From Planctomycetota bacterium (lineage in GTDB: Bacteria > Planctomycetota > GCA-002687715), in NCBI GenBank assembly GCA_002687715.1, contig NZBC01000088.1:1-46200 (forward strand): a DNA stretch of 46,200 nucleotides. Direction: 5' to 3'. Made by a program: the position numbers and the translations under genes. The number at the start of each line of letters is the position of its first letter. Positions within the stretch are counted from its first letter, which is position 1. Below the pieces are notes generated by a model that worked only from the letters and a program-made list of their open reading frames with translations, ran no database searches and was not told the origin of the DNA. Shown here piece after piece: positions 1 to 10,206 of the stretch.

Positions 1-1133
1 CCACCCGCGCCGACGATGCCCGACACGGCGCCGAGCGCCCGCTTGTTGATGAACGGGACGACCGAGTACGTGGCGCCCTCGGACATCTGCACGAACAGGC
101 TGAACACGATCATCATCGGGATGGCCAGCGCGAGGACGGCCATCTGCGAGAAGAAGATGAGCGCGATCCCTTCGATGAACAACGCGATGAACAGCCACCG
201 GACGCGGCCCTTGAGTCCGCCCTTGCGGACGAAGCGGTCGCTGATGAACCCCCCGAGCGTGCGGGCGAAGATGTTCATCAGGCCGAATAGACCGGCGACG
301 AGCCCGGCCGTCTTCAGGCCGAGGTCGAACCGGGTCCCGTAGTAGATCGCTGCGACGTTGTTGATCGTGAGCTCGATGCCGAAGCAGGCGGCATAGATGA
401 TGAACAAGGCCCACACGCGCTTGTCGCGAACGGCGGCCGTGAACGAGCCCTTGATCTTCTCCTTGGGCTCCAGCTCACCGCGCGCCCGCAGCTCCCGCAT
501 GTTGCCGTTCGGGAAGTCGCGAGTGAAGAAGAAGTAGGCGATGCCGGTGATGAAACAGACTGCGCCGGCGACCACCATTGCCACCCGCCAGCTCACGGCG
601 TCGGTGAACCCGAGCCCGACGAACCCCACGAAGAGGAGCGGCATCACCATCTGGGTGACGCCGCCACCGAGGTTGCCCCACCCGGCGGACGTGGCGTTGG
701 CCGTACCCACGCAGTTCGGCGCGAACATCACCGACGTGTGATACTGCGTGATGACGAACGAGGCGCCGATGACGCCGATACCGAGGCGGAACAGGAGGAA
801 CGACGTGTAGCTGTCGGCGAGCCCGATCCCCATCACCGGGATCGACCCCGCGATCAGGAGCATCGTGTAGCTCAGCCGGGGACCGATGCGGTCGCACAAC
901 CACCCGATGAACAGCCGGGCGATGATGGTGATCGAGACCGACGCGATGATCGTGTTGCCGATCTGCGTCTTGGTGAGGCCCAGCTCCTTCGAGACGATCA
1001 GCATCAACGGTGCGATGCCGAACCATGCGAAGAAGCAGAGGAAGAACGCGAACCACGACATGTGGAACGTGCGCATCTGAGGCGTGCGCAGGTTGAAGAG
1101 AGAGATCCGCGTGGCCTTGTTGCGTACTTCCAT
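1..1133 (-). CDS. narK: NarK1-type nitrate/nitrite MFS transporter (partial, 3' end off window)
   Basis: A major-facilitator membrane protein of the nitrate/nitrite porter (NNP) family, expected to carry nitrate or nitrite across the inner membrane. I translated it directly: the ATG at 1133 begins MEVRNKATRISLFNLRTPQM, followed by a first helix (FFLCFFAWFGIAPLM) typical of NarK1/NasA proteins. The NNP signature appears as SAGWGNLGGG with the nearby ITQYHTSVMF segment. At least 377 codons are open to the left edge, so roughly the last one or two helices and the stop are outside the window. It starts 29 bp after the actF stop on the same strand, so it is probably the last visible gene of the nar-act train. 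It is the second NarK here; the other (8526-10169) is a longer, different subtype. The family call is firm; substrate and direction of transport cannot be read from sequence. Confidence 0.88.
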   Translation of the reverse strand, partial: MEVRNKATRISLFNLRTPQMRTFHMSWFAFFLCFFAWFGIAPLMLIVSKELGLTKTQIGNTIIASVSITIIARLFIGWLCDRIGPRLSYTMLLIAGSIPVMGIGLADSYTSFLLFRLGIGVIGASFVITQYHTSVMFAPNCVGTANATSAGWGNLGGGVTQMVMPLLFVGFVGLGFTDAVSWRVAMVVAGAVCFITGIAYFFFTRDFPNGNMRELRARGELEPKEKIKGSFTAAVRDKRVWALFIIYAACFGIELTINNVAAIYYGTRFDLGLKTAGLVAGLFGLMNIFARTLGGFISDRFVRKGGLKGRVRWLFIALFIEGIALIFFSQMAVLALAIPMMIVFSLFVQMSEGATYSVVPFINKRALGAVSGIVGAG

Positions 1134-1162
1134 GGGGTGACGCTCGGGTCAAAGTGGGCTGA

Positions 1163-2338
1163 TCAGGCGTGGTAGTGCAAACTCTTGGACAGGAACGGGT
1201 CGCGTGTCGGGACCAGCGGCGCCTCCGCGAGCTTGCGCAGCAGGACGGTCACGAAGAGGCATCCGATGCCCACCATCGGGGCGAGTTGCCAGAGGCCGAA
1301 CCCGGGGCCGTCCGCCTCGAGAGGCGGTTTGATGAGGATGTAGAGATCCAGGGCGTGGCCGACGAGCATGACGAGGCCGACGCGCAGGATGACCGCGCCG
1401 CTCCGCCGGGCCCGCTTGGGCATGAGCACGAGGAACGGCACGAGGAAGTTGAGGATCAGGTTCGCCGGGGTGAGGACCGACCAGGCGCCGGACGCGCGGA
1501 GGATGTAGTGGGAGGTCTCCTCCGGCATGTTCGTGTACCAGATCAGCATGTACTGGCAGTACCAGATGTAGACCCAGAACAACGCGAAGCCCATCGCGAC
1601 CTTGCCGAGGTCGTCGAGGTGGTCATCGGTGAGGACCCCGCGAAGGGGTCCCGCCGCGCGGAGTAACACGCACATGACCATCACGACCGCGAGACCGGAC
1701 CCGATGAGCCCAGCCACGGTCAGGAGCGCGTAGATCGTGCTGAACCACTCGGGTTCGAGAGATTGGATCCAGTCGATGCTGGCCAGCGAGAACGTGACTG
1801 CGAACGTCGCCATGAACAGCGCTGCATTCTTGAGGTTGCGCGAGCTGTGGACGCGGTCGCCGTCATCGTCCTGCGATCTTGATTCACCGATGAGTCGGCG
1901 AGTGACCCAGATCCAGACGGCGAAGTAGAGAACCATGCGGACACAGAAGAAGGGGACGTTGAGCCAGCCCGCCTTCTGGGCGACGAGTGGAGAGTGTTCC
2001 GCCGTCGCGGCATGAGACCACGAGTAGAGAGACGGGATGCCGAACAGCAGCACGACCCCGCAGACGGCCATCCAGGGCAAGGTGCCCGCCATCGCTTCGG
2101 GGACGCGGCGCAGCGCGACGCCCCACCGCGAGCTCGTGAGGTAGAGGACTGAGATGAACACGCCGCCGGCCAGGCCGAGACCCGTGACGTAGGTGAACCC
2201 GAGGAGAAAGCCGCTCCAGGTGTCCCGGGCGTCGAAGTACAGGCCGAGGCCGAAGACGGCCACGCTGATCAGCGAGGCGATGCGGAGTCCGCCCAGCAGT
2301 CGACGCGAAGGCGAGTAGTGGATCTCGGACATGCTCAC
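1163..2338 (-). CDS. actF: Alternative complex III, membrane subunit ActF
   Basis: An integral membrane subunit of alternative complex III (ACIII), the quinol:cytochrome c/cupredoxin oxidoreductase that replaces bc1 in many bacteria. About 391 aa with some ten hydrophobic segments spread along the chain, for example near residues 15-35, 40-60, 90-105, 170-190, 200-225 and 300-375. ActF is known as a shortened paralogue of the NrfD-like ActC and carries no cofactor motif, which fits this sequence. The reading frame opens with GTG at 2338, whose G-T-G-A overlaps the actE stop; an ATG two codons inside (2332) is an equally good start. Last of six act genes in the order A-B-C-D-E-F. The assignment rests mostly on position and topology, which are strong here. 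Confidence 0.88.
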   Translation of the reverse strand: MSMSEIHYSPSRRLLGGLRIASLISVAVFGLGLYFDARDTWSGFLLGFTYVTGLGLAGGVFISVLYLTSSRWGVALRRVPEAMAGTLPWMAVCGVVLLFGIPSLYSWSHAATAEHSPLVAQKAGWLNVPFFCVRMVLYFAVWIWVTRRLIGESRSQDDDGDRVHSSRNLKNAALFMATFAVTFSLASIDWIQSLEPEWFSTIYALLTVAGLIGSGLAVVMVMCVLLRAAGPLRGVLTDDHLDDLGKVAMGFALFWVYIWYCQYMLIWYTNMPEETSHYILRASGAWSVLTPANLILNFLVPFLVLMPKRARRSGAVILRVGLVMLVGHALDLYILIKPPLEADGPGFGLWQLAPMVGIGCLFVTVLLRKLAEAPLVPTRDPFLSKSLHYHA

Positions 2339-2907
2339 TTCCCCTTGCCCTGAAGGGTCCGGACGTGCAGGACGATCTTCCAGCGGTCGTCCGGAGGAAT
2401 CTGCGGCCCGTGGGGCAGCATGTTTCCCTGGCCGCGCGTGATGACGTGGAACATCTCACCGTCCGCGATCGTCTTGGCGCGTTCACCTAGTAGTGACTGC
2501 GGTGGGACCATCCCGTGCAGGGCGACCGGGCCGGGATCGACGCCGTCGCCATGGCAGTGGCTGCAGAACACCGCGTACCGATCGGCGCCGCGCTCCCGGA
2601 TGCCGGGAGTCGCTGCGTCGAACGGGTTCTTCAGCTCCCGGCCCGCGCGGGCGGCTTCCTCCGGACCGTCTCCGAACGGGAAGGCAACGCTGCCACGGAT
2701 GACGGTGCCGGGGACAGGGGACTGCTGGGTCAACCCACCGGGCAGGACCGAGCTCTCCGTGAACGCTTCCCGGGCCGACGAGTAAGCCATGTCGGGCATG
2801 AATTCGAGATTGCGTTTCGAGGTGTCGACGTCTAGCCAGGCCTGCAGGAGAAACAGGGTGACGATGACGATCGCGGTGCCGAGCAGGATGCCAGGAGTGT
2901 CCCTCAT
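2335..2907 (-). CDS. actE: Alternative complex III, monoheme cytochrome c subunit ActE
   Basis: The monoheme cytochrome c subunit of ACIII, facing the periplasm and thought to be the exit point for electrons. The 190-aa product has one N-terminal hydrophobic helix (ILLGTAIVIVTLFLLQAWL) acting as anchor or uncleaved signal, a single CSHCH heme motif near residue 117, and a candidate axial Met in the GNMLPHGPQI segment near residue 165. The segment around the haem is the usual class I cytochrome c fold seen in ActE. I chose the ATG at 2907 because it overlaps the actD stop as ATGA; the longer open frame upstream is only the out-of-frame shadow of actD. The stop overlaps the actF start by 4 bp, implying translational coupling. 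Confidence 0.9.
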   Translation of the reverse strand: MRDTPGILLGTAIVIVTLFLLQAWLDVDTSKRNLEFMPDMAYSSAREAFTESSVLPGGLTQQSPVPGTVIRGSVAFPFGDGPEEAARAGRELKNPFDAATPGIRERGADRYAVFCSHCHGDGVDPGPVALHGMVPPQSLLGERAKTIADGEMFHVITRGQGNMLPHGPQIPPDDRWKIVLHVRTLQGKGK

Positions 2908-3422
2908 GCCTGCTCCTCCCAGTGATCGACAGCGCCGTGCTCGCTCAACAGCTCTTTGATCTGAGGCCAGCGCAGCGCCCCGGTCTTCCGCTTCACGACG
3001 AGCGCGAAGCGGTCGTCGGTCACGCGCTCGATCGGGCGCCTCGGCCGCTTTCCTGGTGCCAGGCCGCTGCGAACGATGAGCGCGAAGATGGTGGCGAGGC
3101 CCGCGAAGAGGATGGTCATCTCGAAGCCGACCGGAACGAACGCGGGGAACGAATCCCACGGCTTTCCACCGACGTCCAGCGGCCAGCTGGTGGCTGACGC
3201 CCAGTACTGGAACCACAGGCCCATGGCGAGCCCGAGGAGCCCGCCGACCAGCGTGACCCAGGGAAGCCGGGTCTTGCGGATGCCCATGACCTTGTCGATC
3301 TCGTGAAGCGGGTACGGGGAGTACGCGTTGACGACCTCGATCTCCTTGGACGAGCACGCGCGCGCCGCACTGAGGAAGCTCGTCTCGTCCGCGAACACCG
3401 CGACGTGAAGGATGTGGATCAC
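2904..3422 (-). CDS. actD: Alternative complex III, membrane subunit ActD
   Basis: A 172-aa ACIII subunit with the DUF3341 architecture. A soluble N-terminal ferredoxin-like part (residues 1-50, including the [17 protein letters not shown] segment and the typical [15 protein letters not shown] stretch) is followed by two transmembrane helices near residues 55-80 and 100-120 and a short C-terminal tail. The YSPYP(L/I)H motif is characteristic of ActD. It holds no cofactor and stabilises the ActC/ActF membrane core. The start is GTG at 3422, overlapping the actC TGA stop as GTGA; the gene also overlaps actE by 4 bp. Confidence 0.9.
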   Translation of the reverse strand: MIHILHVAVFADETSFLSAARACSSKEIEVVNAYSPYPLHEIDKVMGIRKTRLPWVTLVGGLLGLAMGLWFQYWASATSWPLDVGGKPWDSFPAFVPVGFEMTILFAGLATIFALIVRSGLAPGKRPRRPIERVTDDRFALVVKRKTGALRWPQIKELLSEHGAVDHWEEQA

Positions 3423-4849
3423 GACCCGCCCTCCTTCGACTCGTGGGTCTGAGGTCGGATGACCGCCTTCACCTCGAACATGGCGATCATTGGCAGGACC
3501 CGGCAGAACAACAGGAACAAGGTGAAGAACAGGCCGAAGCCACCGACGAGGGAGCCGACCTCGATCCAGGTCGGCGCGTAGCTCGCCCAGGATGACGGTA
3601 GGAAGTCGCGAGTCAGCGACGTGACGATGATCACGAAGCGTTCGAACCACATCCCGACGTTGATGACGAGCGAGAGACAGAAGACCGCGCCGATCGACTC
3701 GCGCACCTTCCGGAACCAGAGGAGCTGCGGCGACAGGACGTTGCAGCTCACCATGATCCAGTACGACCAGGCCATGGGTCCGCTCATGCGGTTCAGGAAC
3801 GCGAACTGCTCGTACGGATTGCCGGAATACCAGGCGACGAACAGCTCGGTGAGATACGCCAGGCCCACGATGCTGCCCGTGAACACGATCACCTTGCACA
3901 TGGCTTGGATGTGTCGACGGGTGATGTAGTCCTCGAAGTTCATCACCTTCCGGGCGATGAGCAACAGCGTGAGGACCATGGCGAAGCCGGAGAAGATCGC
4001 GCCGATGACGAAGTACGGTGGGAACACCGTCGTGTGCCATCCGGGGACGATCGAGGTCGCGAAGTCCGAGCTGACGACGCTGTGCACCGAGACGACGAGC
4101 GGCGTCGCGAGGGCGGCGAGGAGAACGCAGGCCACCTCGTAGCGCGCCCAGGTCCGCGCGGCACCGTCCCACCCGAGGCTCAGCCAGCCCATGATCTTCT
4201 TCCGGAATCCCGTCGCCCGATCTCGGATCGTCGCGAGGTCCGGGATCATGCCGATGTACCAGAACAGCAGCGAGATCGTGAAGTAGGTCCCGATCGCGAA
4301 CACGTCCCACAGGAGCGCCGAGCGGAAGTTCACCCACAGCGGCCCGCGATCGTTCGGATACGGGAAGACCCAGAACGCGAGCCAGGGCCGTCCCATGTGG
4401 ATCACGGGGAAGAGGCCGGCGCAGATCACCGCGAAGATCGTCATCGCCTCGGCCGATCGATTGATCGACGTGCGCCACTTCTGACGGAACAGCAGGAGGA
4501 CGGCGGAGATCAGGGTGCCCGCGTGTCCGATGCCGACCCAGAAGACGAAGTTGGTGATGTCGAAGGCCCAACCGACGGTGCGATTGAGTCCCCATGTGCC
4601 GATCCCCGTGGCGATCTGGTATCCGACGCTGATGATGCCGACGATGAGCAGCGCGAGGGCGGCGAGAAAGGCGCCCCACCACAGACCAGTGGCGCCGCGC
4701 TCCAGCGGGGCGCAGACGTCGCGGGTCACGTCCGCGGGAGTCTTGTTCCCGGTGATCAGTGGCGGAACGGTCGGTCGGCCATCGCCTCGGAGGGAGACGT
4801 CCGCGGGGCTCTGAGCCGGTGGGGTTTCGGTGGGGACGGTGCTTTCCAT
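3419..4849 (-). CDS. actC: Alternative complex III, NrfD-like quinol-binding subunit ActC
   Basis: The large NrfD/PsrC-family membrane subunit of ACIII, which holds the quinol-oxidation site next to the iron-sulfur subunit. From the ATG at 4849 the protein is 476 aa with about ten transmembrane helices. The recognisable NrfD features are the [19 protein letters not shown] loop after helix 2, [12 protein letters not shown] before helix 4, and the [19 protein letters not shown] loop. These hold conserved His, Asp and Ser residues near the quinone pocket in characterised complexes. An in-frame extension upstream to 5041 was rejected: it is arginine-rich, lies inside actB, and the ATG at 4849 sits 7 bp after the actB stop. 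Confidence 0.93.
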   Translation of the reverse strand: MESTVPTETPPAQSPADVSLRGDGRPTVPPLITGNKTPADVTRDVCAPLERGATGLWWGAFLAALALLIVGIISVGYQIATGIGTWGLNRTVGWAFDITNFVFWVGIGHAGTLISAVLLLFRQKWRTSINRSAEAMTIFAVICAGLFPVIHMGRPWLAFWVFPYPNDRGPLWVNFRSALLWDVFAIGTYFTISLLFWYIGMIPDLATIRDRATGFRKKIMGWLSLGWDGAARTWARYEVACVLLAALATPLVVSVHSVVSSDFATSIVPGWHTTVFPPYFVIGAIFSGFAMVLTLLLIARKVMNFEDYITRRHIQAMCKVIVFTGSIVGLAYLTELFVAWYSGNPYEQFAFLNRMSGPMAWSYWIMVSCNVLSPQLLWFRKVRESIGAVFCLSLVINVGMWFERFVIIVTSLTRDFLPSSWASYAPTWIEVGSLVGGFGLFFTLFLLFCRVLPMIAMFEVKAVIRPQTHESKEGGS

Positions 4850-4856
4850 GGCGGCC

Positions 4857-7838
4857 TCAGCTCCTCCGGTTCCGGACCTGGGCCAGGTAGCGGACCGCAG
4901 GTTCGACCTGCGTCTCCTCGAGCACGCGGTACGCGCGGGCACCGGCCGCCTTCTTCGAGACCTCGCTCTTCGGATCGGCGAGGTCTCCGAACGTGATTGC
5001 CTGCGCCGGGCAGGAGTCCTGGCATGCGACCTGGATGTCACCGTCTCGCAGCTCGACGCCCTGGCGTCGCGCCTCGATCCGCGCTTCCTGGATGCGCTGG
5101 ACGCACATACTGCATTTCTCCATGACGCCGCGAGACCGGACGGTCACGTCCGGGTTGAGGGCGTGGTTCTGCAGCTCGCTCTTGCGCGGGTACTCGAACC
5201 AGTTGAAGCGCCGGACCTTGTAGGGGCAGGTGTTGGCGCAGTAGCGGGTTCCGACACAACGGTTGTAGACCTGCTGGTTGAGGCCGTCGCTGCTCTGGAT
5301 CGTCGCCAACACCGGGCACACCGACTCGCACGGAGCGTTGTCGCAGTGCTGGCACATCATCGGCTGGTGCGAGATCTGGACGTCGTCGGGGTCGCCTTGG
5401 TGGTAGCGGTCGATCCGCATCCACGACATCTCCCGATGGCGCTGGACCTCGTCGCGTCCCACGACGGGGATGTTGTTCTCCGCCTGACAGGCGACGACGC
5501 AGCCCGAGCATCCGGTGCAGGCGCTCAGGTCGACGACCATGCCCCATCGGTTGCCTTCCGGGGCGTGATCGGCCGGCCAGAGGTTGCCCGTCGGGTGGTG
5601 GTGCGCCCCGTGGATCTCGTGCTCCGGGTCCTCCCGGAATCTGTCGAGCTCGACCGTACGCGCGGCGCGCCGGATCTCGCCATGCTCCGGTGCGAGGTGC
5701 GGCGGTACCACGAGGCTGTGGTATTCCTGCACCGATGCGAGGGCACGATGATCCGAGGTCGTGGCGATGGCCACAGCCGTGCCGGTCGTGCGGATGGTCT
5801 CGCCATGAACGGTGAGCCAGTGCGCCGCGCTCTCTCCAATGCGGCCGCCGGGTCCCACGGTGGCCTCACCTTCCCACCAGTCCGGGCCGATGTCGGCGAA
5901 ACGGTCGGTGCCAGAGCGGCCGTAGCCGCGGGCCACTGCGACCACGCCGTCGTGCTGGCCGAGCTGGAGATGAACGGGGAGCGCGACGGGGGAGCCGTCG
6001 GCATCGGTGCGCAGCCGGACCACGTCACCTTCCGCGACGTCCAGCCGCTCCGCCGTCGCGGGGGAGAGCACTGCGTAGGATTCCCAGGCGATGCGGCTCA
6101 CCGGGTCCGCGAGCTCCTGCAACCACGGGTTGTGCGCGTGGCGGCCGTCGAGCATCGAGACCTTGGGGTAAACGACGACGGCGAGGCGACCGCCGTCCGG
6201 CTTCGCGGGCGGGTCCGGCAACCTGACCCCGGCCAGCTGGAACGGCGCCGGGTCGCGGCGCCGTGCGGGCAGCTCGATGAAGCCGTCGTGCAGCGCCTGG
6301 CGGAAGAACGTCGCGAACCGTTGCTCCGGGACTGCGCGAGGGTGCACCGATTGCTTCCAGTGCGCCTCGACGAGCGCGCGGTCGTCCGCGGCTCCGCCGC
6401 TCCACACCGACAGGGAGGCCCGCAGGCTTCTCGCGTCGCGCAACGGCGGCACGGTCGGCTGGGTCAGGCTGAGGATGCCTTCGATCGGCTCCGCGTCGTC
6501 CCAGGCTTCGAGGAAGTGGGGCGACGGGCACACCACGTGGGCGAGTTGCGACGTTTCGTCCTCGAGCCCCGCCGTCGACACCAGGAGCCCCGCCTTCTCG
6601 ATCGCGCCGCCGAGTCCGCCGGGGAACGCCAGGTCGTAGACCGGGTTCGCGCCATCGACGATCAAGAGCGCGACCTGCCCGCTGGCGAGCTCGGTGCGCA
6701 GCTCCGAGAGAGCACCGTCGCGGCCGAGCTTCTGCCGGGACGGTCGCTCGAGATCGACGGTCGTTCCGTAGTTCCCGAGGAGGTCATTCGCGAGGTTCGC
6801 CAGCGTCTGGGTGCCGACGTCGTCGTCGCCGCACACGACGATTGACCGACCGCGAGCCGCCCAGAGTTCGTCGGCGAGGCCGGCGAGGTGGTCGCCGTGA
6901 GGCGCGCTCGCTGCGCTTCCGGACGCGGGTGAGGTACGACCGGCCTTCTTGCCGAGCAGGTCGCAGAGGCCGGCGAGGGCCGCGCCGGTTTCCCATGGCG
7001 CGACGCGGAGTCGCCGATCTGCGCGGCCTCCGGTGAGGCTCACTCGCGCTTCGAACTGCCAGTGGCGGGACATCTTCGCCCCGTCGCCGTCGGGTCGCCG
7101 GCCGGACGCGTAGTCTCGGGCGAACCCCACGGGCGAGATCCACGTTCCGAGGAAGTCGGCGTCGAACGATGCGATGACCTCGGCCCGGTCGAATCGGTAG
7201 CGAGGGAGAACGCGGCGTCCGTGGGTTCTCTCGTGGGCGTCGAGGATGGCCGAGGAGGAGAGTGCGTCGTAGACGACGTGCCGGCCGTCCTTCACCAGCG
7301 CGCAGAACCCGTCGATCGCGGCTTGCGTGCTCGGACTCGTCACGGTCTCCGTGAGCACGCGGACCTTGCCGCCGTCCTTGCGGACCTTGGCCAGTACGCG
7401 AGCGACTTCCCGGTCGGCGTTCGCCCAGGTCGTTTTCGCGCGCGCTGCCCTGGGTCCATCGAATCGCTGGGCGTCGTACAGGGAGAGCACCTCGGCCTGA
7501 CCCACGGCGCAGAGCCCGCCGCCCGACAGCGGGTGATCGGGCAGTCCTTCGAGCTTGATCGGCCGTCCGTCGCGGCAACGGGCGAGCGCGCCGCAGCGAG
7601 CGGTGCACCCGGCGCAAGTGGTGGCCATCTTGTAGCCGCGTCCAGCCACGATGCCGTCGGGGGCCTCGAGGTAGGTCACGGCTCGACGCACCGGCCCCCG
7701 GGAGCAGCCGGCGAGGACGGTCGATGCGATTCCGAAGCCCGCCAGACGCAGAAACGAACGCCTCGAGCCCGCGATGCCCTCGACTGGGAGGAGGGCGTCT
7801 TCGGCGTCTGGCGTCGGGTTCATGGGTTGGTGCGTCAT
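4857..7838 (-). CDS. actB: Alternative complex III, fused molybdopterin-like/iron-sulfur subunit ActB
   Basis: The fused B1-B2 catalytic-arm subunit of ACIII (993 aa). Residues 25-31 form a twin-arginine motif (SRRSFLR) followed by a lipobox (LAGC, Cys45), so it is exported folded and lipid-anchored. The B1 half (about 60-730) resembles the molybdopterin oxidoreductase fold; the family is known not to bind molybdenum. The B2 half (about 760-993) is NrfC-like, with Cys groups in [47 protein letters not shown] and ACQDSCP, consistent with four Fe-S clusters. A further Cys set (CAGCTARC, then a GGLCAVG Cys) sits at the start of B1 and resembles the N-terminal Fe-S site of true Mo enzymes. I chose the ATG at 7838, 11 bp after actA; the ATG at 7823 is also possible. 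Confidence 0.93.
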   Translation of the reverse strand: MTHQPMNPTPDAEDALLPVEGIAGSRRSFLRLAGFGIASTVLAGCSRGPVRRAVTYLEAPDGIVAGRGYKMATTCAGCTARCGALARCRDGRPIKLEGLPDHPLSGGGLCAVGQAEVLSLYDAQRFDGPRAARAKTTWANADREVARVLAKVRKDGGKVRVLTETVTSPSTQAAIDGFCALVKDGRHVVYDALSSSAILDAHERTHGRRVLPRYRFDRAEVIASFDADFLGTWISPVGFARDYASGRRPDGDGAKMSRHWQFEARVSLTGGRADRRLRVAPWETGAALAGLCDLLGKKAGRTSPASGSAASAPHGDHLAGLADELWAARGRSIVVCGDDDVGTQTLANLANDLLGNYGTTVDLERPSRQKLGRDGALSELRTELASGQVALLIVDGANPVYDLAFPGGLGGAIEKAGLLVSTAGLEDETSQLAHVVCPSPHFLEAWDDAEPIEGILSLTQPTVPPLRDARSLRASLSVWSGGAADDRALVEAHWKQSVHPRAVPEQRFATFFRQALHDGFIELPARRRDPAPFQLAGVRLPDPPAKPDGGRLAVVVYPKVSMLDGRHAHNPWLQELADPVSRIAWESYAVLSPATAERLDVAEGDVVRLRTDADGSPVALPVHLQLGQHDGVVAVARGYGRSGTDRFADIGPDWWEGEATVGPGGRIGESAAHWLTVHGETIRTTGTAVAIATTSDHRALASVQEYHSLVVPPHLAPEHGEIRRAARTVELDRFREDPEHEIHGAHHHPTGNLWPADHAPEGNRWGMVVDLSACTGCSGCVVACQAENNIPVVGRDEVQRHREMSWMRIDRYHQGDPDDVQISHQPMMCQHCDNAPCESVCPVLATIQSSDGLNQQVYNRCVGTRYCANTCPYKVRRFNWFEYPRKSELQNHALNPDVTVRSRGVMEKCSMCVQRIQEARIEARRQGVELRDGDIQVACQDSCPAQAITFGDLADPKSEVSKKAAGARAYRVLEETQVEPAVRYLAQVRNRRS

Positions 7839-7849
7839 GAGTCCTGGTC

Positions 7850-8524
7850 TCAGTAGTGGCAGACGCTGCAGTCGGTGCTCACGTGGTGGTCCGCTCTCGG
7901 GTGTTCCTGACCCGGGAGCAAGACACCGCCGGTACCCGGGACGTTGATGCGATGGCATTCGACGCACCAGCCCATGGAGAGGGATGTCTCCTGCCGCACG
8001 CGCTCCATGGTCTCGACCGGGCCGTGGCAGGCCTGGCACTCCATCCGGCCGACGTGCGGACGGTGGTCGAAGTACACGTAGTCCGGAAGGTCATGCACAC
8101 GGATCCAGGGGATCGGCTTCGGGGTTGCACCGGGCTTCGGCTTCGCGTTCTCGTCGAGCCCGAGGTACTCGTAGAGCTTCTCGATCTCGGACGAAAAGAC
8201 GCGACGTGGCTTCTCTCCCGCGGCGTCGGCACGGGCCTTCTCCGCCCGTAGGGTGTCTCCCGACGCGGTGACCGACGTATGGCACGTCATGCACACCGAC
8301 GTGGGGGGGATGCCGGCGGACGGGCTCGTCTCGGCGCCGTAGTGGCAGTACCGGCAGTCGATGCCCAGCTCGCTCGCGTGCAGCCGGTGGCTGTAGGCGA
8401 TCGGCTGCACCGGGGCGTAGCCCTGGTCGTTCCCCGGCAGGCGTGCGTCGGACGTGCCGACGATGATCGCGCCGCCGATCATGACGCCCAGCAGGACGAT
8501 TATCTTGACGTTGGGAGCGAGCAT
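7850..8524 (-). CDS. actA: Alternative complex III, pentaheme cytochrome c subunit ActA
   Basis: The pentaheme cytochrome subunit of ACIII, anchored by one N-terminal helix (IIVLLGVMIGGAIIVG) and facing the periplasm. The 224-aa protein holds five CXXCH motifs: CRYCH, CMTCH, CQACH, CVECH and CSVCH, the last two residues from the C-terminus. The QPIAYSHRLHASELGIDCRYCH stretch is typical of ActA and of cytochrome c7-like family members. It starts 1 bp after the narK stop and ends 11 bp before actB, so the complex III genes are physically welded onto the nitrate reductase operon. Confidence 0.94.
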   Translation of the reverse strand: MLAPNVKIIVLLGVMIGGAIIVGTSDARLPGNDQGYAPVQPIAYSHRLHASELGIDCRYCHYGAETSPSAGIPPTSVCMTCHTSVTASGDTLRAEKARADAAGEKPRRVFSSEIEKLYEYLGLDENAKPKPGATPKPIPWIRVHDLPDYVYFDHRPHVGRMECQACHGPVETMERVRQETSLSMGWCVECHRINVPGTGGVLLPGQEHPRADHHVSTDCSVCHY

Positions 8525-8525
8525 C

Positions 8526-10169
8526 TCAGCAGGGAGTCTCCGCGTTCTTGCGGGCGTAGAACCACCAGTTGACGCCGAGACAGGTCAGGTAGTAGATGGC
8601 GAACCCGTAGAGCGCGTACTCGGGAGTGCCGCCCTTGATCTGGGTTGCGAAGATCTTGGGGATGAGGAACGCACCGTACGCCGCGATCGCGGACGTCCAG
8701 CCGAGCACCGGACCGGCCTGGTGCTTCTCGAAGATGATCGAGATCATCCGGAACGTGGACCCGTTCCCGATCCCGGTGGTGATGAACAGGAGGAGGAACA
8801 GGAGGAGGAACGGGGCGAAGAACTCCTCCGGCGTCGGCGACAGCCGCGCTTGCTGCACGTACCAGGCGACCCCGAGCGCCGCTCCGATCATCACGACGGT
8901 GTCCCAGTGGGTCACGCGGGCGCCGCCGAGCCTGTCGGACAGCCACCCACCCACGGGCCGGATCAATGAGCCGACCAGCGCGCCGAGCCACGCGTAGCTG
9001 AACGCGTCCGGTGCGTTCGGGTTCGAGAGGGCCGTGGTGAGGGCGTCTCCGTTCCCGTCGACGCGGATATACCCGAACACGTCGGTGATCAGCTTCGGGA
9101 ACGCGGCCGAGAACCCGATGAACGAGCCGAAGGTCATGACGTAGAGCCAGGTCATGACCCAGTTGTGCTTGTTGCGGAAGATGGCGAACTGGTCGACGAG
9201 GCCATCCCGCGTGACCTTCGGTGTCGCGAAACGCATCAACGCCAGCGTGGTGAGGACGGCGATGACGAGGACGACGAAGATCTTCACCAGCACCGGGAAC
9301 CCACCCCACGGCAACACGAGCAGCGTGATGGCCACGATGGCTCCGCCAAAGCCGAGCGCTTGCAGCCACAGGTACTTCCCGATGCCTTGCCCAGTGCTTC
9401 CACAGCGGTGCATGGGCAGGTTGTTCATGAGCCCGAAGGCGAGAATCGCCAGGAAGCCCAGGATCGGGACCCACACCAGGCCGGCGTTCGCGAGGTAGAT
9501 CGGATCCCGGGCGCCGTCCGCCCCCGGTGGCAGGGCCAGGGGATCGCCGCTCAGCGCGCCGAACAACGGGAAGGTGATCACCCAGGGGATGAGGAACTGC
9601 ATCACGCTCACGCCCAGGTTTCCGAGCCCGGCATTGAGACCGAGCGCCAACCCCTGCATCCGCTTCGGGAAGAAGAACGAGATGTTGGACATGGACGAGG
9701 CGAACGCGCCGCCCCCGATGCCCGACAGCGCCGCGAGCACGATGAAGGTCAGGAAGCTGGTGCTCGGATCGGCGAGCGCCAGCCCCGCCCCGAGGGCGGG
9801 CAGGACCAGCAACGCAGACGTCATGAACTTGACGTTCCGACCGCCGCAGATCGCGACCATGAACGAGTTGGGAATGCGCAGCGTAGCGCCCGCGAGTCCG
9901 GCCACGGCGGGCAGGGTGTAGAGGAGCGCCTTGTACGCTTCACCGATGAGTCCGTCACCGCCGGACCAGCTCGCGAACGCGAACCGTGACGGGTCCGCGT
10001 CGTGCGCCTGCTGCATGCGCACGATGATCATGCCCCAGTACAGCCACACCGCGAACCCGCACAGCAGGTTGGGGATCGAGACCCAGAGGTTCCGGTTGGC
10101 TGCAGACTTGCCCTCCGATTCCCAGAAGGCCTCGTCTTCTACGTCCCATCGGTCTGGCGTTCGTGCCAT
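8526..10169 (-). CDS. narK: NarK-type nitrate/nitrite MFS transporter
   Basis: A 547-aa NNP-family transporter between narI and actA, expected to exchange or import nitrate/nitrite for the adjacent nitrate reductase. The first helix region (LLCGFAVWLYWGMIIVRMQ) with an unusually long N-terminal segment, the nitrate signature variant LGLNAGLGNLGVSVMQF and about twelve to fourteen hydrophobic segments place it in the longer NarK/NarU-like branch. Residues 205-225 and 355-375 form hydrophilic loops. I chose the ATG at 10169 because GAGGA lies six bases upstream; the frame could open at a TTG at 10190. It differs clearly from the NarK1-type gene at the left edge, so the operon carries two distinct porters. 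Confidence 0.92.
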   Translation of the reverse strand: MARTPDRWDVEDEAFWESEGKSAANRNLWVSIPNLLCGFAVWLYWGMIIVRMQQAHDADPSRFAFASWSGGDGLIGEAYKALLYTLPAVAGLAGATLRIPNSFMVAICGGRNVKFMTSALLVLPALGAGLALADPSTSFLTFIVLAALSGIGGGAFASSMSNISFFFPKRMQGLALGLNAGLGNLGVSVMQFLIPWVITFPLFGALSGDPLALPPGADGARDPIYLANAGLVWVPILGFLAILAFGLMNNLPMHRCGSTGQGIGKYLWLQALGFGGAIVAITLLVLPWGGFPVLVKIFVVLVIAVLTTLALMRFATPKVTRDGLVDQFAIFRNKHNWVMTWLYVMTFGSFIGFSAAFPKLITDVFGYIRVDGNGDALTTALSNPNAPDAFSYAWLGALVGSLIRPVGGWLSDRLGGARVTHWDTVVMIGAALGVAWYVQQARLSPTPEEFFAPFLLLFLLLFITTGIGNGSTFRMISIIFEKHQAGPVLGWTSAIAAYGAFLIPKIFATQIKGGTPEYALYGFAIYYLTCLGVNWWFYARKNAETPC

Positions 10170-10206
10170 CGGTGTCCTCGATTCGGTCAACGTTTTCGAA
10201 GCGGAA

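Noticed and set aside
475..1152. Arginine/histidine-rich 225-codon open frame on the minus strand
   Set aside because: It is the +1 shadow of the narK gene, whose real frame (from 1133) reads as a clean NNP transporter and has no stop before the left edge.
2904..4682. 592-codon open frame that appears to fuse an unknown N-terminus to ActD
   Set aside because: The first 400 codons are out-of-frame shadow of actC; only the last 172 codons (from GTG 3422) are protein-like.
4830..6845. 671-codon plus-strand open frame opposite actB, and similar long frames opposite narG, ctaD, NarH and the porin
   Set aside because: Composition is Arg/Val/Asp/Gly with no domain or membrane logic; they arise from GC-rich codon phase opposite true genes.
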